Shown here: positions 1-9,773 of the stretch, piece by piece
Layout of the letters: each line of letters opens with the position of its first letter
Numbering within the stretch: the first letter of the stretch is position 1
Assembly (NCBI RefSeq): GCF_933208495.1
Contig: NZ_CAKOET010000003.1
Span: 1 to 64,000, forward strand
Reading direction: 5' to 3'
Source: Convivina praedatoris
GTDB taxonomy: Bacteria > Bacillota > Bacilli > Lactobacillales > Lactobacillaceae
Length of the DNA: 64,000 nucleotides
The notes under the pieces: model-generated
Told to the model about the DNA's origin: nothing
The model's database searches: none
The model's input: the letters and a program-made list of their open reading frames with translations, nothing else
Made by a program: the position numbers and the translations under genes

Positions 1-3000
1 GCGAGTGAGTCCGTTTCGACATCAATTTCTAACTCAGCTTCAACGGCTTCGATGAGTACTTCAATTTCGAACAGCTCATCCAAGTCAACTTCGATTTCAG
101 ACTCTGCTAGTGAATCAGCTTCAACGAGTGTTTCGGTTTCTGATTCAACTTCTGGCTCAAAGTCAGCGTCCAAGTCGGCAAGTACGTCAATTTCTGATTC
201 GAACTCTGACTCAACCGCCAAGAGTGAATCAGTTTCAAACTCAACATCAGTTTCAGATGCTGATTCAAAGGCAGCGAGTGAGTCCGTTTCGACATCAATT
301 TCTAACTCAGCTTCAACGGCTTCGATGAGTACTTCAATTTCGAACAGCTCATCCAAGTCAACTTCGATTTCAGACTCTGCTAGTCAATCAGCTTCAACGA
401 GTGTATCGGTTTCTGATTCAACTTCTGGTTCAACATCAGCTTCCAAGTCGGCAAGTACATCGACTTCTGATTCAAACTCTGACTCAAAGTCAACGAGTGA
501 ATCAACATCGACCTCAAGTTCAGTATCAACATCGATTTCAAAGTCGACTTCTGACAGTATTTCAAAGTCCGCTTCGACATCTGCTTCGGCAGCATCGGTA
601 AGCACCTCGACATCGATGAGTGACTCAAGTTCTGATTTAAAGGTAGCGAGTGAATCAGTTTCGACTTCGATTTCTAACTCGGCTTCAACGGCTTCGATGA
701 GTACTTCGATTTCGAACAGTTCTTCGAAGTCAACGTCAGCCTCTGATTCAGCGAGCCAATCAGCTTCAACGAGTGCCTCGATTTCTGATTCAGTGTCTGG
801 CTCAAAGTCAGCGTCCAAGTCGGCAAGTACTTCGACTTCTGATTCAAATTCTGACTCAAAGTCAACGAGTGAATCAACATCGACCTCAAGTTCAGTATCA
901 ACATCGATTTCAAACTCGAATTCGGACAGTACTTCAAAGTCCACTTCGACATCTGCTTCGGCAGCATCGGTAAGCACCTCAACTTCGATGAGTGATTCAA
1001 GTTCTGATTCAAAGGCAGCGAGTGAATCAGTTTCGACTTCGATTTCTAACTCGGCTTCAACGGCTTCGATGAGTACTTCGATTTCGAACAGTTCTTCGAA
1101 GTCAACGTCAGCCTCTGATTCAGCGAGTCAGTCAGCTTCAACGAGTGCCTCGATCGCTGATTCAGTATCTGGATCAAAGTCAGCTTCGAAGTCGGCAAGT
1201 ACATCGACGTCTGATTCAAACTCTGACTCAAAGTCAACGAGTGAATCAACATCAACATCAAGTTCAGTATCAACATCGATTTCAAACTCAACGTCGGATA
1301 GTATTTCAAAGTCTGCTTCGACGTCTGCGTCCGCAGCATCGGTAAGCGAATCGACCTCGATGAGTACTTCAAGTTCCGATTCTAATTCAACCTCCAAGTC
1401 AACTTCGAAGTCGGGCAGTACTTCAACATCTGATTCGACTTCAGATTCAACATCTATTAGTGGTTCGATCTCAACATCAATTTCTAACTCGGCTTCAACG
1501 GCTTCGATGAGTGCTTCAATTTCAAATAGATCATCCAAGTCAACATCAGCCTCTGAATCAGCGAGTCAGTCAGCTTCAACGAGCGCATCTATTTTTGATT
1601 CAACTTCTGGCTCAAAGTCAGCTTCGAAGTCGGCAAGTACATCGACGTCTGATTCAAACTCTGACTCAAAGTCAACGAGCGAATCAACATCGACATCAAG
1701 TTCAGTATCAACATCGATTTCAAACTCAACGTCGGATAGTATTTCAAAGTCTGCTTCGACGTCTGCGTCCGCAGCATCGGTAAGCGAATCGACCTCGATG
1801 AGTACTTCAAGTTCCGATTCTAATTCAACCTCCAAGTCAACTTCGAAGTCGGGCAGTACTTCAACATCTGATTCGACTTCAGATTCAACATCTATTAGTG
1901 GTTCGATCTCAACATCAATTTCTAACTCGGCTTCAACGGCTTCGATGAGTGCTTCAATTTCAAATAGATCATCCAAGTCAACATCAGCCTCTGAATCAGC
2001 GAGTCAGTCAGCTTCAACGAGCGCATCTATTTTTGATTCAACTTCTGGCTCAAAGTCAGCTTCGAAGTCGGCAAGTACATCGACGTCTGATTCAAACTCT
2101 GACTCAAAGTCAACGAGCGAATCAACATCGACATCAGGTTCAGTATCAACATCGATTTCAAACTCAACTTCTGACAGTATTTCAAAGTCTGCTTCGACCT
2201 CTGCTTCGGTAGCTTCAATAAGTACTTCGACTTCAATCAGTGCATCCGCTTCTGATTCTAGTTCGACCTCCAAGTCAACTTCAAAGTCGGGAAGCACGTC
2301 AACATCTGACTCAAGCTCTGAATCGAAGTCAAACAGTGAATCGACTTCAACTTCGATTTCGATGAGCACTTCAATTTCAAACAGCTCATCCAAGTCAACA
2401 TCAGTCTCTGATTCAGCGAGCCAGTCAGCTTCAACTAGTGCATCTATTTTTGATTCAACTTCTGGCTCAAAGTCAGCATCCAAGTCGGCAAGTACTTCGA
2501 CTTCTGATTCAAAGTCAATTAGCGATTCAACTTCAGCATCAATTAGTGAGTCGGCATCAGTAGAGTCGATGAGTACGTCAACTTCAACCAGTTCTTCGAT
2601 TTCTGATTCAATTTCTGGTTCAAAGTCGGCTTCAAGGTCAGCAAGTACTTCGACTTCTGAATCTGGTTCTGACTCTAAGTCGGTGAGTGATTCTGCATCA
2701 ATCAGTACTTCCATTGCAAATAGCTCATCAAAGTTGACTTCAGAATCGACTTCATCACATCAGTCGACTTCAACCAGGAACTCAATCTCTGATTCAGCCT
2801 CTGGCTCAAAGTCAACTTCAAAGTCGGCAAGTATTTCAACTTCTGAATCTAAGTCAGATTCACAGTCAACCAGCGATTCAAGTTCGATTTCAGCTTCGAT
2901 TTCGACATCGGCTTTTGATTCAAAGTCAAGTTCTCTAAGTGCTTCTGTTTCCGGATCGAATTCGGCTGCTTCAGCGAGCGCTTCGACTTCAACTAGTGTT

Positions 3001-5088
3001 TCAAATTCTGATTCAAAGTCAGCCAGTGATTCAACTTCAGTGAGTCAATCGATTTCGAGTTCTATTTCAACTTCTGATTCGAACTCTGGTTCAAAGTCGA
3101 CTTCAAAGTCGGTAAGTACCTCGACTTCAGAATCTGAATCTGACTCAAAGTCAAATAGTGATTCATCTTCTCAGTCAGGATCAACTTCAAGTTCAGCTTC
3201 TGGTTCAAAATCAACTTCGATTTCTGATAGTAGTTCAGTTTCTACTAGCAACTCAGAATCTGTTTCTCAGTCTGTTAGTGATTCAATTGCAGACAGTCAG
3301 TCGATTTCAACTTCAATGTCGATTTCAAACTCTGATTCCAAGTCTAATTCAGCCTCCAAGTCGACTAGCAGCTCAACTTCTGACTCGAATTCTGATTCAA
3401 AGTCAAGCAGTGATTCACGTTCGGCTAGTCAATCTGAATCTGAATCAACTTCAACTGCTGATTCAACTTCAGATTCAAAGTCAGCATCAAAGGCCGCAAG
3501 TACGTCGACTTCAAACTCAGATTCTGACTCAAAGTCAACTAGCGATTCAACTTCAGCATCAATTCATGAATCGGTATCAGCAGCTTCGATGAGTACGTCA
3601 ACTTCAACCAGTACTTCGGTTTCTGATTCTGTATCTGGTTCGAAGTCCGCTTCAAAGTCGGCAAGCACCTCAACGTCAATGTCAAATTCTGATTCTAAAT
3701 CAACTAGTGATTCGGCTAGTGAGTCAGCATCGGCTACTTCAATGAGTGCTTCGACCTCAACTAGTACTTCGATTTCTGATTCAGTTTCAGGTTCAAAGTC
3801 TGCGTCAAAGTCAGCAAGCACCTCAACGTCGATGTCGAACTCTGATTCTAAATCAACCAGCGATTCGGCTAGTGAGTCAGCATCGGCTACTTCAATGAGT
3901 GCTTCGACTTCAACTAGTACTTCGATTTCTGATTCAGTTTCAGGTTCAAAGTCTGCTTCAAAGGCAACCAGTACTTCGATTTCGATTTCAAATTCAGACT
4001 CCAATTCAATGAGCGATTCAGCATCACAGTCGGCAAGCACGTCAACTTCTCAATCGAATGCTGATTCAACGTCAAGTAGTGATTCGACTTCAATTAGTCA
4101 ATCAATCTCTAGCTCGACTTCAGTTTCTGATTCGAAGTCCGCTTCAAAGTCGAGTTCAAAGTCAGTAAGTACGTCAATTTCAGATTCTGAATCTGACTCA
4201 AAGTCAATTAGCACTTCTACGTCAACATTAGTAAGCGCTTCAACTTCGACTTCGATTTCTGATTCGACTTCTGGTTCAAAGTCAGCTAGTGCTTCGACAT
4301 CAGTCTCTAACTCAGATTCGAAGTCAATTAGTAATTCTGCAAGCGAATCAGTATCGGCTGCTTCAGTGAGTGCATCAACTTCAACCAGTACCTCACTGTC
4401 TGACTCGATTTCTGGTTCAAAGTCTGCCTCAATATCGGCCAGTGCTTCAACATCGACTTCAATCTCAGATTCAAAGTCCGAATCAAAGTCGGCTTCGATG
4501 TCAGCAAGTACGTCAACTTCTGAATCTAATTCAAATTCAAAGTCTGACAGTACTTCAGTTTCAACTAGTCAATCAGCTTCGATCTCGACTTCTAAGAGTG
4601 GCGATAATCCAGATTCAAACTCAGCCTCAACGAGTGCGAGCCAGTCGATTTCGACTTCAAAATCAAAGGCCGCTCATGACCCAGCGTCAATGCCTGATTC
4701 TGAATCAACGAGTCAGTCAGCTTCAGTTGCTGGTTCAACTTCGACATCAACGAGTGTGAGTCAATCGGCTTCAGCCTCAAGTTCAAAGGCCGCTCATGAT
4801 CCAGCCTCAATGTCTGATTCTGAATCAATCAGTCAGTCAGCTTCAGTTGCTGGTTCAATGTCAACGAGTTCAGCCCACGGTAAGGTAGTACCAAACTCAA
4901 CTTCAACAAGCTTGAGCCCTGCTCTTTCAACATCGGTTTCGAATGCGAAGGCGCAAGGACACAGTGCTTTGCCAAATACTGGTAAAGATAGTGATAATCA
5001 ATCAGCCGCTGGTCTAATCGGCTTAGCAGCTGCAACCTTGTCACTAGGTGTACTTGGTTCAAAGCGTAAGAAAGAGGAAGAAAAGTAA
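1..5088 (+). CDS. Serine-rich repeat LPxTG surface adhesin (5' end outside the window)
   Basis: The reading frame is open from base 1, so the N-terminus (signal peptide and any binding domain) lies to the left; the internal ATG at 52 is not a real start. Almost all of the visible 1,695 residues alternate Ser with Ala, Thr, Lys, Asp, Glu, Asn or Val, as in serine-rich repeat glycoproteins. The C-terminus has a sorting signal: LPNTG encoded at 4969-4983, a hydrophobic segment and a final KRKKEEEK tail, so sortase should anchor it to peptidoglycan. Such proteins are usually O-glycosylated and exported by an accessory SecA2/SecY2 system (family knowledge); none of those genes is in the window. 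Long near-identical DNA repeats suggest length variation. The role in adhesion or biofilm is inferred from the family. Confidence 0.93.
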   Translation, partial: ASESVSTSISNSASTASMSTSISNSSSKSTSISDSASESASTSVSVSDSTSGSKSASKSASTSISDSNSDSTAKSESVSNSTSVSDADSKAASESVSTSISNSASTASMSTSISNSSSKSTSISDSASQSASTSVSVSDSTSGSTSASKSASTSTSDSNSDSKSTSESTSTSSSVSTSISKSTSDSISKSASTSASAASVSTSTSMSDSSSDLKVASESVSTSISNSASTASMSTSISNSSSKSTSASDSASQSASTSASISDSVSGSKSASKSASTSTSDSNSDSKSTSESTSTSSSVSTSISNSNSDSTSKSTSTSASAASVSTSTSMSDSSSDSKAASESVSTSISNSASTASMSTSISNSSSKSTSASDSASQSASTSASIADSVSGSKSASKSASTSTSDSNSDSKSTSESTSTSSSVSTSISNSTSDSISKSASTSASAASVSESTSMSTSSSDSNSTSKSTSKSGSTSTSDSTSDSTSISGSISTSISNSASTASMSASISNRSSKSTSASESASQSASTSASIFDSTSGSKSASKSASTSTSDSNSDSKSTSESTSTSSSVSTSISNSTSDSISKSASTSASAASVSESTSMSTSSSDSNSTSKSTSKSGSTSTSDSTSDSTSISGSISTSISNSASTASMSASISNRSSKSTSASESASQSASTSASIFDSTSGSKSASKSASTSTSDSNSDSKSTSESTSTSGSVSTSISNSTSDSISKSASTSASVASISTSTSISASASDSSSTSKSTSKSGSTSTSDSSSESKSNSESTSTSISMSTSISNSSSKSTSVSDSASQSASTSASIFDSTSGSKSASKSASTSTSDSKSISDSTSASISESASVESMSTSTSTSSSISDSISGSKSASRSASTSTSESGSDSKSVSDSASISTSIANSSSKLTSESTSSHQSTSTRNSISDSASGSKSTSKSASISTSESKSDSQSTSDSSSISASISTSAFDSKSSSLSASVSGSNSAASASASTSTSVSNSDSKSASDSTSVSQSISSSISTSDSNSGSKSTSKSVSTSTSESESDSKSNSDSSSQSGSTSSSASGSKSTSISDSSSVSTSNSESVSQSVSDSIADSQSISTSMSISNSDSKSNSASKSTSSSTSDSNSDSKSSSDSRSASQSESESTSTADSTSDSKSASKAASTSTSNSDSDSKSTSDSTSASIHESVSAASMSTSTSTSTSVSDSVSGSKSASKSASTSTSMSNSDSKSTSDSASESASATSMSASTSTSTSISDSVSGSKSASKSASTSTSMSNSDSKSTSDSASESASATSMSASTSTSTSISDSVSGSKSASKATSTSISISNSDSNSMSDSASQSASTSTSQSNADSTSSSDSTSISQSISSSTSVSDSKSASKSSSKSVSTSISDSESDSKSISTSTSTLVSASTSTSISDSTSGSKSASASTSVSNSDSKSISNSASESVSAASVSASTSTSTSLSDSISGSKSASISASASTSTSISDSKSESKSASMSASTSTSESNSNSKSDSTSVSTSQSASISTSKSGDNPDSNSASTSASQSISTSKSKAAHDPASMPDSESTSQSASVAGSTSTSTSVSQSASASSSKAAHDPASMSDSESISQSASVAGSMSTSSAHGKVVPNSTSTSLSPALSTSVSNAKAQGHSALPNTGKDSDNQSAAGLIGLAAATLSLGVLGSKRKKEEEK
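274..1389 (+). repeat. 372-bp tandem repeats within the adhesin gene
   Basis: The block beginning GCGAGTGA recurs at 274, 646 and 1018, a spacing of exactly 372 bp (124 codons). An earlier partial copy starts at position 1, 273 bp upstream. Copies differ by scattered, largely synonymous changes and a few Ser-neighbour substitutions. The repeats preserve frame. Confidence 0.85.
1183..2175 (+). repeat. 438-bp near-identical tandem repeats within the adhesin gene
   Basis: The sequence beginning GCTTCGAAGT occurs at 1183, 1621 and 2059, a 438-bp (146-codon) period. The first two copies are almost base-for-base identical; the third diverges after roughly 2140-2175. Such high identity points to recent duplication or ongoing gene conversion. 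The period is a multiple of three, so copy changes would keep the frame. Confidence 0.88.
3661..3966 (+). repeat. 153-bp tandem repeat within the adhesin gene
   Basis: Two nearly identical 153-bp (51-codon) units start with GCAAGCACCTC at 3661 and 3814. They form a second, independent site of recent in-frame duplication in the serine-rich region. Confidence 0.8.
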
Positions 5089-5123
5089 AGCAATAACCAT
5101 TACTTTCTAACCCTAAGTACGGC

Positions 5124-5159
5124 AAAAGCCCCTGGATTTTAAATCCAGGGGCTTTTTGT
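5124..5159 (+). terminator. Rho-independent terminator of the adhesin gene
   Basis: A long perfect stem (AAAGCCCCTGGATTT paired with AAATCCAGGGGCTTT) is followed by a short T run, 36 bases after the adhesin stop. Confidence 0.9.
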
Positions 5160-5199
5160 TGTGGAAATATATATAAATAAATGATAATTAATTTATTGC

Positions 5200-5838
5200 T
5201 TACCGTTTAGATTTTCTAAATCCGGCATTTAAGGCATCTTGTTCACTATTGAAATAAACAGTGTTACTCGGTTTGATATTGTAATGCTGTTGATTGGGCA
5301 TATGATAAATTCTACTTTTAGCATCGCCGATAATTGTACCAGTTCCTTGTGAAGCCGGTTGCGCTACCTCTATTTCCGGTTGAGGTTGCGGACTGGCTGG
5401 AGATGTCGGTTGGTTGGGTTGACTCGACTCTGGCTCTACAGCTGGTTGTGTAGTAGAGCTGATTGATGAAGAACTACTAATAGTACTTGTACTGGCAGAC
5501 TGACTAATGGTACTGCTATTGTGATTGGTTGTTGCAGAGGAGGATTCTTTTTTGATGGGACAAGAATAATTTTCTTGCTTGTGTGATGAGCTGCTAGTAC
5601 TGGCTTTCTTACTGGATGAACTATTCTGGTGGACTTGTTGGGGTGTCGATTTGCTTTTAGAGCTATTGAAGCCAACGCCGACAAATGATATCAGCAATAC
5701 AGCTAATGATACCAGTGCTATTTGCTTATTTTTGGCATAATCAATTTTATAAATGAATTTATTAATTAAAATTTTGATACTAAAAATTAAGCTAGTAAAA
5801 AAACTAATTAAAAGTAATAGTGCAAAAAATGTAAGCAT
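5200..5838 (-). CDS. Membrane protein with C-terminal sunset-like (Ada-type) domain
   Basis: A 212-residue protein of unknown function. The start at 5838 is chosen because GGGAG lies just upstream, while the longer frame to 5880 has no such site. Residues 1-22 and about 40-57 are hydrophobic and likely span the membrane. Residues 58-135 form a Ser/Thr/Lys-rich linker, followed by a Pro/Gln-rich stretch. The last ~48 residues (GTIIGDAKSRIYHMP ... VYFNSEQDALNAGFR) resemble the small domain called sunset or Ada metal-binding-like, often found at the C-terminus of secreted nucleases and surface proteins. Members I recall have cysteines here; none is visible in this copy. It stands alone, convergent with the adhesin gene. 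The domain assignment rests on motif memory. Confidence 0.6.
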   Translation of the reverse strand: MLTFFALLLLISFFTSLIFSIKILINKFIYKIDYAKNKQIALVSLAVLLISFVGVGFNSSKSKSTPQQVHQNSSSSKKASTSSSSHKQENYSCPIKKESSSATTNHNSSTISQSASTSTISSSSSISSTTQPAVEPESSQPNQPTSPASPQPQPEIEVAQPASQGTGTIIGDAKSRIYHMPNQQHYNIKPSNTVYFNSEQDALNAGFRKSKR

Positions 5839-6729
5839 ACTTTTCTCCCGAAATCTATTTATCTGGAGGTAAATAACCACAATGTGGCATATTTAACATT
5901 CCAGTTGATTAATATTTTATCAATTTAGGTATAAAAAAAGAAAGCACACAATTATTTTGCATACTTTCGGAACATAAAATTTCAAAGTAGGGTCTTTAAT
6001 TAATAAAAGTTGTATTACGAACCTTCCCATCTTCGAGTTTTATTCCAGCCATAAAGCATGACTAGCGTCTAGGGGGGACAGGATGCTGAATGAAAAGGCC
6101 GTAATGATAGAATTCTAAATAGACAAGCCAATTAAAGAAACTAAATCACCATCAAAGAATAAGGTACAACCGTTTCGAATTTCGTTTGTTGTAGCATTGA
6201 AATATTTCTCTTTATTTTTACAAAGCAACAATTTTAGTTTAACACGGTTGGTATTAGACCATTTTGAAAGCTACGGATTAAAAAATTCTCAACTATGAGA
6301 AGGCCAAACAATATGTACGCCTGAGATGTTTACATCTTAGACATCACTAATAATATTAACCCGAATACATAACAAGTTATGTATAGGACTTACATCACCA
6401 TCAGCCAAAATCGATGGCGAACGCCTAGGGTAGACGTAAAAACGCCTGGGACTTATATCATCAGTGTGTAATGTGTGTAATCGTTTCAAACGAGGAGAAA
6501 TCATCACTGATGAATGCCCGAAATCTGCTGGTTAAAGTTAAATTTTTAATTGGAGATTCACTTACTACACGCTCAGTATAAAACAATTATAAATAAAATC
6601 AAATAAAAAAGACCATATGCATACTAACAAATGCTTAAATCTAACAAACTGTAAGGTTCAAAAGATAATGGAAGATTTAATATGAATGTATTGAATATAC
6701 AAGTTTAAAAGTGGAAAGGATGAGTAATT
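5839..6729. other. Gene-poor AT-rich spacer, possibly decayed sequence
   Basis: About 890 bases with no convincing gene. On the minus strand, about 6110-6263 reads open for roughly 50 codons (including NKEKYFNATTNEIRNG and TLFFDGDLVSLIG) but has a stop upstream and no start with a ribosome binding site, so it looks like a gene remnant of unknown family. An imperfect inverted repeat (CATCAGTG ... CACTGATG) lies around 6459-6512. No transposase could be recognised. Confidence 0.4.
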
Positions 6730-7503
6730 ATGTCAATTGTTAAAAGGGGTTTGAATACCTTTGATATTAAAGTTATTGGGGTTATTTTGATGGTCATTGA
6801 CCACATGCATGAAATGTTTTTCTATGCGTTACCAGACTGGCTTTCTGCTTTTGGAAGGCCGGTAGGGACTATGTTTTTCTTTGTCAGCGTAGTTGGATTT
6901 TCACATACACGTAGCAAAAGAAAATATTTATCTCGTCTTTACGTAGGGGCCGTGATTATGGCAATTGGTAGTTTAATTATTACAAACATTGTGCCAAGTT
7001 ATGGACCAATGAACAATTTGGGACTAATAAATAATATCTTTCGAGATTTATTTTTAGGTGTAGTTTTGATGTATGGGGTAGATTTTATTGACCGTTTTAT
7101 GAAAACAAAACGTTTTTCTGATATTTTGGCTGGTATCGGTTTAATACTGTTGCCCATTCTATTAGCTATTCCAATGCTTTTTATGGCACAATTGCCAACT
7201 AACGTCCTGATGGCCTATAGTTCTTTGGTTCCAAACATGATGACTGCCGAAAGTAATTTCATGATTTATATAATTCCGCTGCTGTATATTTTCAGAGAGA
7301 AAAGGTTGGCACAAGTTCTGATTATTGTTTTAGCATCTTTGATTTCTATTTTTGCTGGGGGAATCCAGTGGTTAATGATTTTAGCCGTTATACCAGTGTA
7401 TTTTTTCAACGGGCAGAAAGGTCGAAGTATGAAGGGATTCTTTTATATTTTCTATCCGGCTCACATCTGGATTCTATATACAATTTCTTGTTTGATTAGT
7501 TAA
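6730..7503 (+). CDS. TraX-family multi-spanning membrane protein
   Basis: A 257-residue integral membrane protein with about eight hydrophobic segments. The N-terminal stretch has the TraX-like pattern of an early MxIDH motif (residues 21-25, here MVIDH), then FGRPVGTMFFFVSVVGFSHT, and a late YPAHIW. TraX of the F plasmid acetylates pilin; chromosomal relatives in Firmicutes are mostly uncharacterised and may be acyltransferase-like (family knowledge). GGAAAGGAT precedes the ATG. It is monocistronic, with a hairpin terminator just downstream, in an AT-rich accessory region. No conjugation genes are nearby, so a transfer role is unlikely. Substrate unknown. Confidence 0.7.
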   Translation: MSIVKRGLNTFDIKVIGVILMVIDHMHEMFFYALPDWLSAFGRPVGTMFFFVSVVGFSHTRSKRKYLSRLYVGAVIMAIGSLIITNIVPSYGPMNNLGLINNIFRDLFLGVVLMYGVDFIDRFMKTKRFSDILAGIGLILLPILLAIPMLFMAQLPTNVLMAYSSLVPNMMTAESNFMIYIIPLLYIFREKRLAQVLIIVLASLISIFAGGIQWLMILAVIPVYFFNGQKGRSMKGFFYIFYPAHIWILYTISCLIS

Positions 7504-7542
7504 AAAAATGATTAGTGATATTTTATAGATAATTTATTGATA

Positions 7543-7582
7543 GAAAAAGGCCTGATGAGTGTAACTCTGAAGGCCTTTTTTG
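7543..7582 (+). terminator. Terminator of the TraX-like gene
   Basis: The stem AAAAAGGCCT ... AGGCCTTTTTT with a 15-20 base loop is followed by T residues, 40 bases after the stop codon. Confidence 0.75.
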
Positions 7583-7777
7583 CGCATCATTATAAATATT
7601 GTAGTAATTGCTAGTTCAGTGGAAATAAGGGAAAATTTTTGTTTCATCAGTAGTAAACAATTTAAGAAGCACTGGCATTTCCTTTTATATATTAATTGGA
7701 TTTCTTTGCTGTTAATTTGCATAATCGATTTTGTTTATGATTATTATTTAGATAATCTATAATTGGATTACAAAATA

Positions 7778-7804
7778 AAAAAGACATTTAAATAATGTCT
7801 TTAA
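7778..7804 (-). terminator. Terminator of the CPBP protease gene
   Basis: Read on the minus strand, AAAGACATT-ATTT-AATGTCTTT is followed by TTTATTTT, directly after the stop of the leftward gene. Confidence 0.8.
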
Positions 7805-7814
7805 AGGCTGCCAT

Positions 7815-8621
7815 TTAAAACAATAATTTATGATTATTGTTGGGCTGATTTTGATAAAGTACATAGTAAGAATAGACCGTGAAAATAATAAATACTAAGA
7901 AGCTGGCTAAATCCAATCCACTGTCGCCAGATCCACCTATTAAATTTGAATGTAGATTGAAGATATAGGAACTTGCATCAATAATGGCGTGCAGGATTAT
8001 AGGAATCCATAAGTTTTGAGTTAAGTAGTATATTGCAGCAAATAGTGATCCAATGCCAATGGCTGATATGATTTGATTGGTGGTGTCCCAAAATGGTTGG
8101 TTGGCATAATTCAAGGCGTGAACCAACCCAAATAGTAAACTTGAAACACCGACACCCAGTAGTATGGGGAAGCGTTGTGTATTGTTAATGATAACCCCCA
8201 TTATGCCGGCTCTAAAAACAACTTCTTCAAAAAAACCAACAATGAAGGCCGAAGTAGTTCCTAAAAGTATTAATAGTATAACATTTATCAAACTGTATTC
8301 ATGTAGCAATACATGCCAAACAGCCTTATCACTGTAGATAGTACAGTTAGATAGGGCCAACAGCAAGGCTGGCCAACCATATTTCAATAAATTATTCCAG
8401 CGCTGACTTTTAAAACTAGGTTTGAGTTTAAAAGCAAAGCGAATGATTAAAATTAAGGCGATAGTACTGAGTAGTTTGAACCAGCCTATGGTAATAACAC
8501 CAAATATAGATTCAGAAGTACTAAAGGGAATTTGAATTGCCGTATCATCATCGAAGGTGACAATTAATTTAAGATATATTAATAGAAAAATCACAATGGA
8601 AGTCTTTTTGATGGTTTTCAT
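7815..8621 (-). CDS. CPBP family intramembrane glutamic endopeptidase
   Basis: A 268-residue membrane protein with the three CPBP (Abi) signatures: EEVVFR at residues 132-137, FGLVH ending in His168, and HAIID at 211-215. These Glu and His residues form the active centre of Rce1-like intramembrane proteases. About seven to eight hydrophobic segments are visible. In lactic acid bacteria such proteins often give self-immunity to bacteriocins or take part in peptide maturation (family knowledge). Here it lies about 1 kb from a small amphipathic peptide gene, which makes an immunity role possible but unproven. GGAGG sits five bases upstream of the ATG. It is followed leftward by its own terminator. 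Confidence 0.88.
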   Translation of the reverse strand: MKTIKKTSIVIFLLIYLKLIVTFDDDTAIQIPFSTSESIFGVITIGWFKLLSTIALILIIRFAFKLKPSFKSQRWNNLLKYGWPALLLALSNCTIYSDKAVWHVLLHEYSLINVILLILLGTTSAFIVGFFEEVVFRAGIMGVIINNTQRFPILLGVGVSSLLFGLVHALNYANQPFWDTTNQIISAIGIGSLFAAIYYLTQNLWIPIILHAIIDASSYIFNLHSNLIGGSGDSGLDLASFLVFIIFTVYSYYVLYQNQPNNNHKLLF

Positions 8622-8683
8622 GGGCTCCTCCAGGGCCTTTTAACGTGGTTGCAGCACGTACTACGGTAATTATTAATAACTTT

Positions 8684-9211
8684 TTACTGGTCTGTTCTTT
8701 CAAGGCTATCTAATCTAATATCAACTACGGGGAGAGGGTATTTGACTTTTAACTTGTAAAGGACAGCTGTAATAATTGGGCGAACAATAAAAAAGAATAC
8801 AGGAATAACTACTATAAATGTTTTTTCCCAATTACCTATGTATCCAGATATAAAGTGTGGATACAGTTTGTAATTTAGTTCAGTAAAAATAGCCATCATA
8901 ACCGTTACGTTAAAAGTAATTACTAATAATGGTACAGTAATTTTTGGAGGCATATATTTTTGAAAATTATTAGGGAAATACTTATGTAATTGGATAGCTA
9001 ACGGTAGAGTGAAGTAAGTTCTTAAGGCATATACTAGAACTACCGCGAATGGATAAATGATTAGTATTTTAAAAAAGATTTTTTCTGAAAACCCATAACG
9101 AATGATGCTATTGTAACTAACCATAATTGCTACCATTGTAGTAATCAATAGCCAAGATAGGGTGTTAGGGTGGTGGAGTATTCTCCTAAAAAATAGTGTT
9201 GATTTTTTCAT
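8684..9211 (-). CDS. DUF2798-like four-helix membrane protein
   Basis: A 175-residue protein with four predicted membrane helices arranged as two similar halves (ITTMVAIMVSYNSIIRYGF ... and ITFNVTVMMAIFTELNY ...). The pattern of a Met-rich helix ending in YN...GF, repeated once, recalls DUF2798 proteins, whose function is unknown. It is transcribed in the same direction as the CPBP gene 62 bases downstream, so the two may be one unit. The ribosome binding site is weak (AAAG before the ATG). It could instead be an unrelated small transporter or immunity protein. Confidence 0.5.
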   Translation of the reverse strand: MKKSTLFFRRILHHPNTLSWLLITTMVAIMVSYNSIIRYGFSEKIFFKILIIYPFAVVLVYALRTYFTLPLAIQLHKYFPNNFQKYMPPKITVPLLVITFNVTVMMAIFTELNYKLYPHFISGYIGNWEKTFIVVIPVFFFIVRPIITAVLYKLKVKYPLPVVDIRLDSLERTDQ

Positions 9212-9344
9212 TTAAAGGTCTTTTGTTCATTATTATGAGTATGTTTATATACTAGAGATGTTGAATATTTGTTAAATATCCAGAAATTTATTAACCCTAT
9301 TAGGATTGATTTTATACTCGGACTGTTCACAAGTTCCCGAAAAA

Positions 9345-9368
9345 TTAACATTTACATGGAAATGTTAA
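9345..9368. promoter_or_regulatory. Palindrome in the spacer upstream of the small peptide gene
   Basis: A perfect 9-bp inverted repeat, TTAACATTT-ACATGG-AAATGTTAA, between the divergent DUF2798-like and peptide genes. It has no T-tract, so it looks like an operator rather than a terminator. The binding protein is unknown. Confidence 0.4.
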
Positions 9369-9485
9369 TTTAAGACATATACACTTAATACTATCATAAA
9401 TTTTAGGTGATCAAATACATACTTAGATGTTTTTATTTTTCTGTGGTGCTCGCCATCTATTGTTAATTAAGACTTACCCGCTTAT

Positions 9486-9531
9486 AAACTAAAGATATAA
9501 ACACTTCTTTTAATGTTAAAACTAAAGATAT
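9486..9531 (+). promoter_or_regulatory. Paired 13-bp direct repeats, candidate activator site
   Basis: AAACTAAAGATAT occurs at 9486-9498 and again at 9519-9531, both on the plus strand and 33 bp apart, close to three helical turns. The second copy ends 21 bases before the -35 box of the peptide gene. Direct repeats at whole-turn spacing just upstream of -35 are typical of response-regulator sites in bacteriocin and quorum-sensing promoters; the assignment is inference. Confidence 0.5.
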
Positions 9532-9552
9532 TGAGAGGTTAAAAATTAATAC

Positions 9553-9581
9553 TTGAAATTGGTATATTTGTTATTTATAAT
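9553..9581 (+). promoter_or_regulatory. SigA promoter of the small peptide gene
   Basis: TTGAAA at 9553-9558, a 17-base spacer and a perfect TATAAT at 9576-9581. The predicted transcript starts near 9588 and gives a leader of about 36 bases. Confidence 0.8.
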
Positions 9582-9623
9582 TAATTATTGTTGTTGAGTG
9601 TATATAAATAAGGAGAAAAACAC

Positions 9624-9749
9624 ATGATTGAACTAACTAATGCAATGCAGGGAATTGTAAGTGGTATTATGAGCCGCAATTGGATTTCAATTGCTCAAGG
9701 TATTGTAGATTCAATTCTTGCTACAGTCCATCTATGGGGATTAGTTTAA
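9624..9749 (+). CDS. 41-residue amphipathic peptide, beta-type phenol-soluble-modulin-like
   Basis: A short gene with every expected signal: consensus promoter, AAGGAG nine bases before the ATG, 41 codons, then a strong terminator. The peptide starts MIELTNAMQGIVSG and contains RNWISIAQGIVDSI; it is hydrophobic and amphipathic, with one Trp in the middle, no Cys, no double-Gly leader and no signal peptide. The layout (Leu at 4, Ala at 7, Val at 12, Asn-Trp at 19-20, Ile-Val-Asp at 27-29, length just over 40) matches the pattern of staphylococcal beta phenol-soluble modulins as I remember them, with about ten identical positions without gaps. It could be a cytolysin-like peptide, a leaderless bacteriocin, or a signal. 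The gene is supported well; the function is inference. Confidence 0.7.
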   Translation: MIELTNAMQGIVSGIMSRNWISIAQGIVDSILATVHLWGLV

Positions 9750-9773
9750 TATATTAATCAATATATTATAATT

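Larger units (their letters stand above)
7504..7814. other. Convergent intergenic spacer holding two terminators
   Basis: The 311 bases between the TraX-like and CPBP genes hold one terminator for each and otherwise AT-rich sequence. Two overlapping frames of about 60 codons on opposite strands have no ribosome binding site and no recognisable motif; I see no gene. Confidence 0.6.

Noticed and set aside
384-2714. Long minus-strand open frames (Glu/Asp/Val-rich) opposite the adhesin
   Set aside because: They are the reverse complement of the serine-rich repeats, where TCN/AGY codons give few stops on the other strand. No ribosome binding sites.
274-3966. Repeats as a possible CRISPR array
   Set aside because: Units are 153-438 bp, in frame, and have no unique spacers; they are coding repeats.
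7534-7762. Two overlapping frames of about 60 codons between the TraX-like and CPBP genes
   Set aside because: Opposite strands of the same AT-rich spacer, no ribosome binding site, overlapping the terminators.
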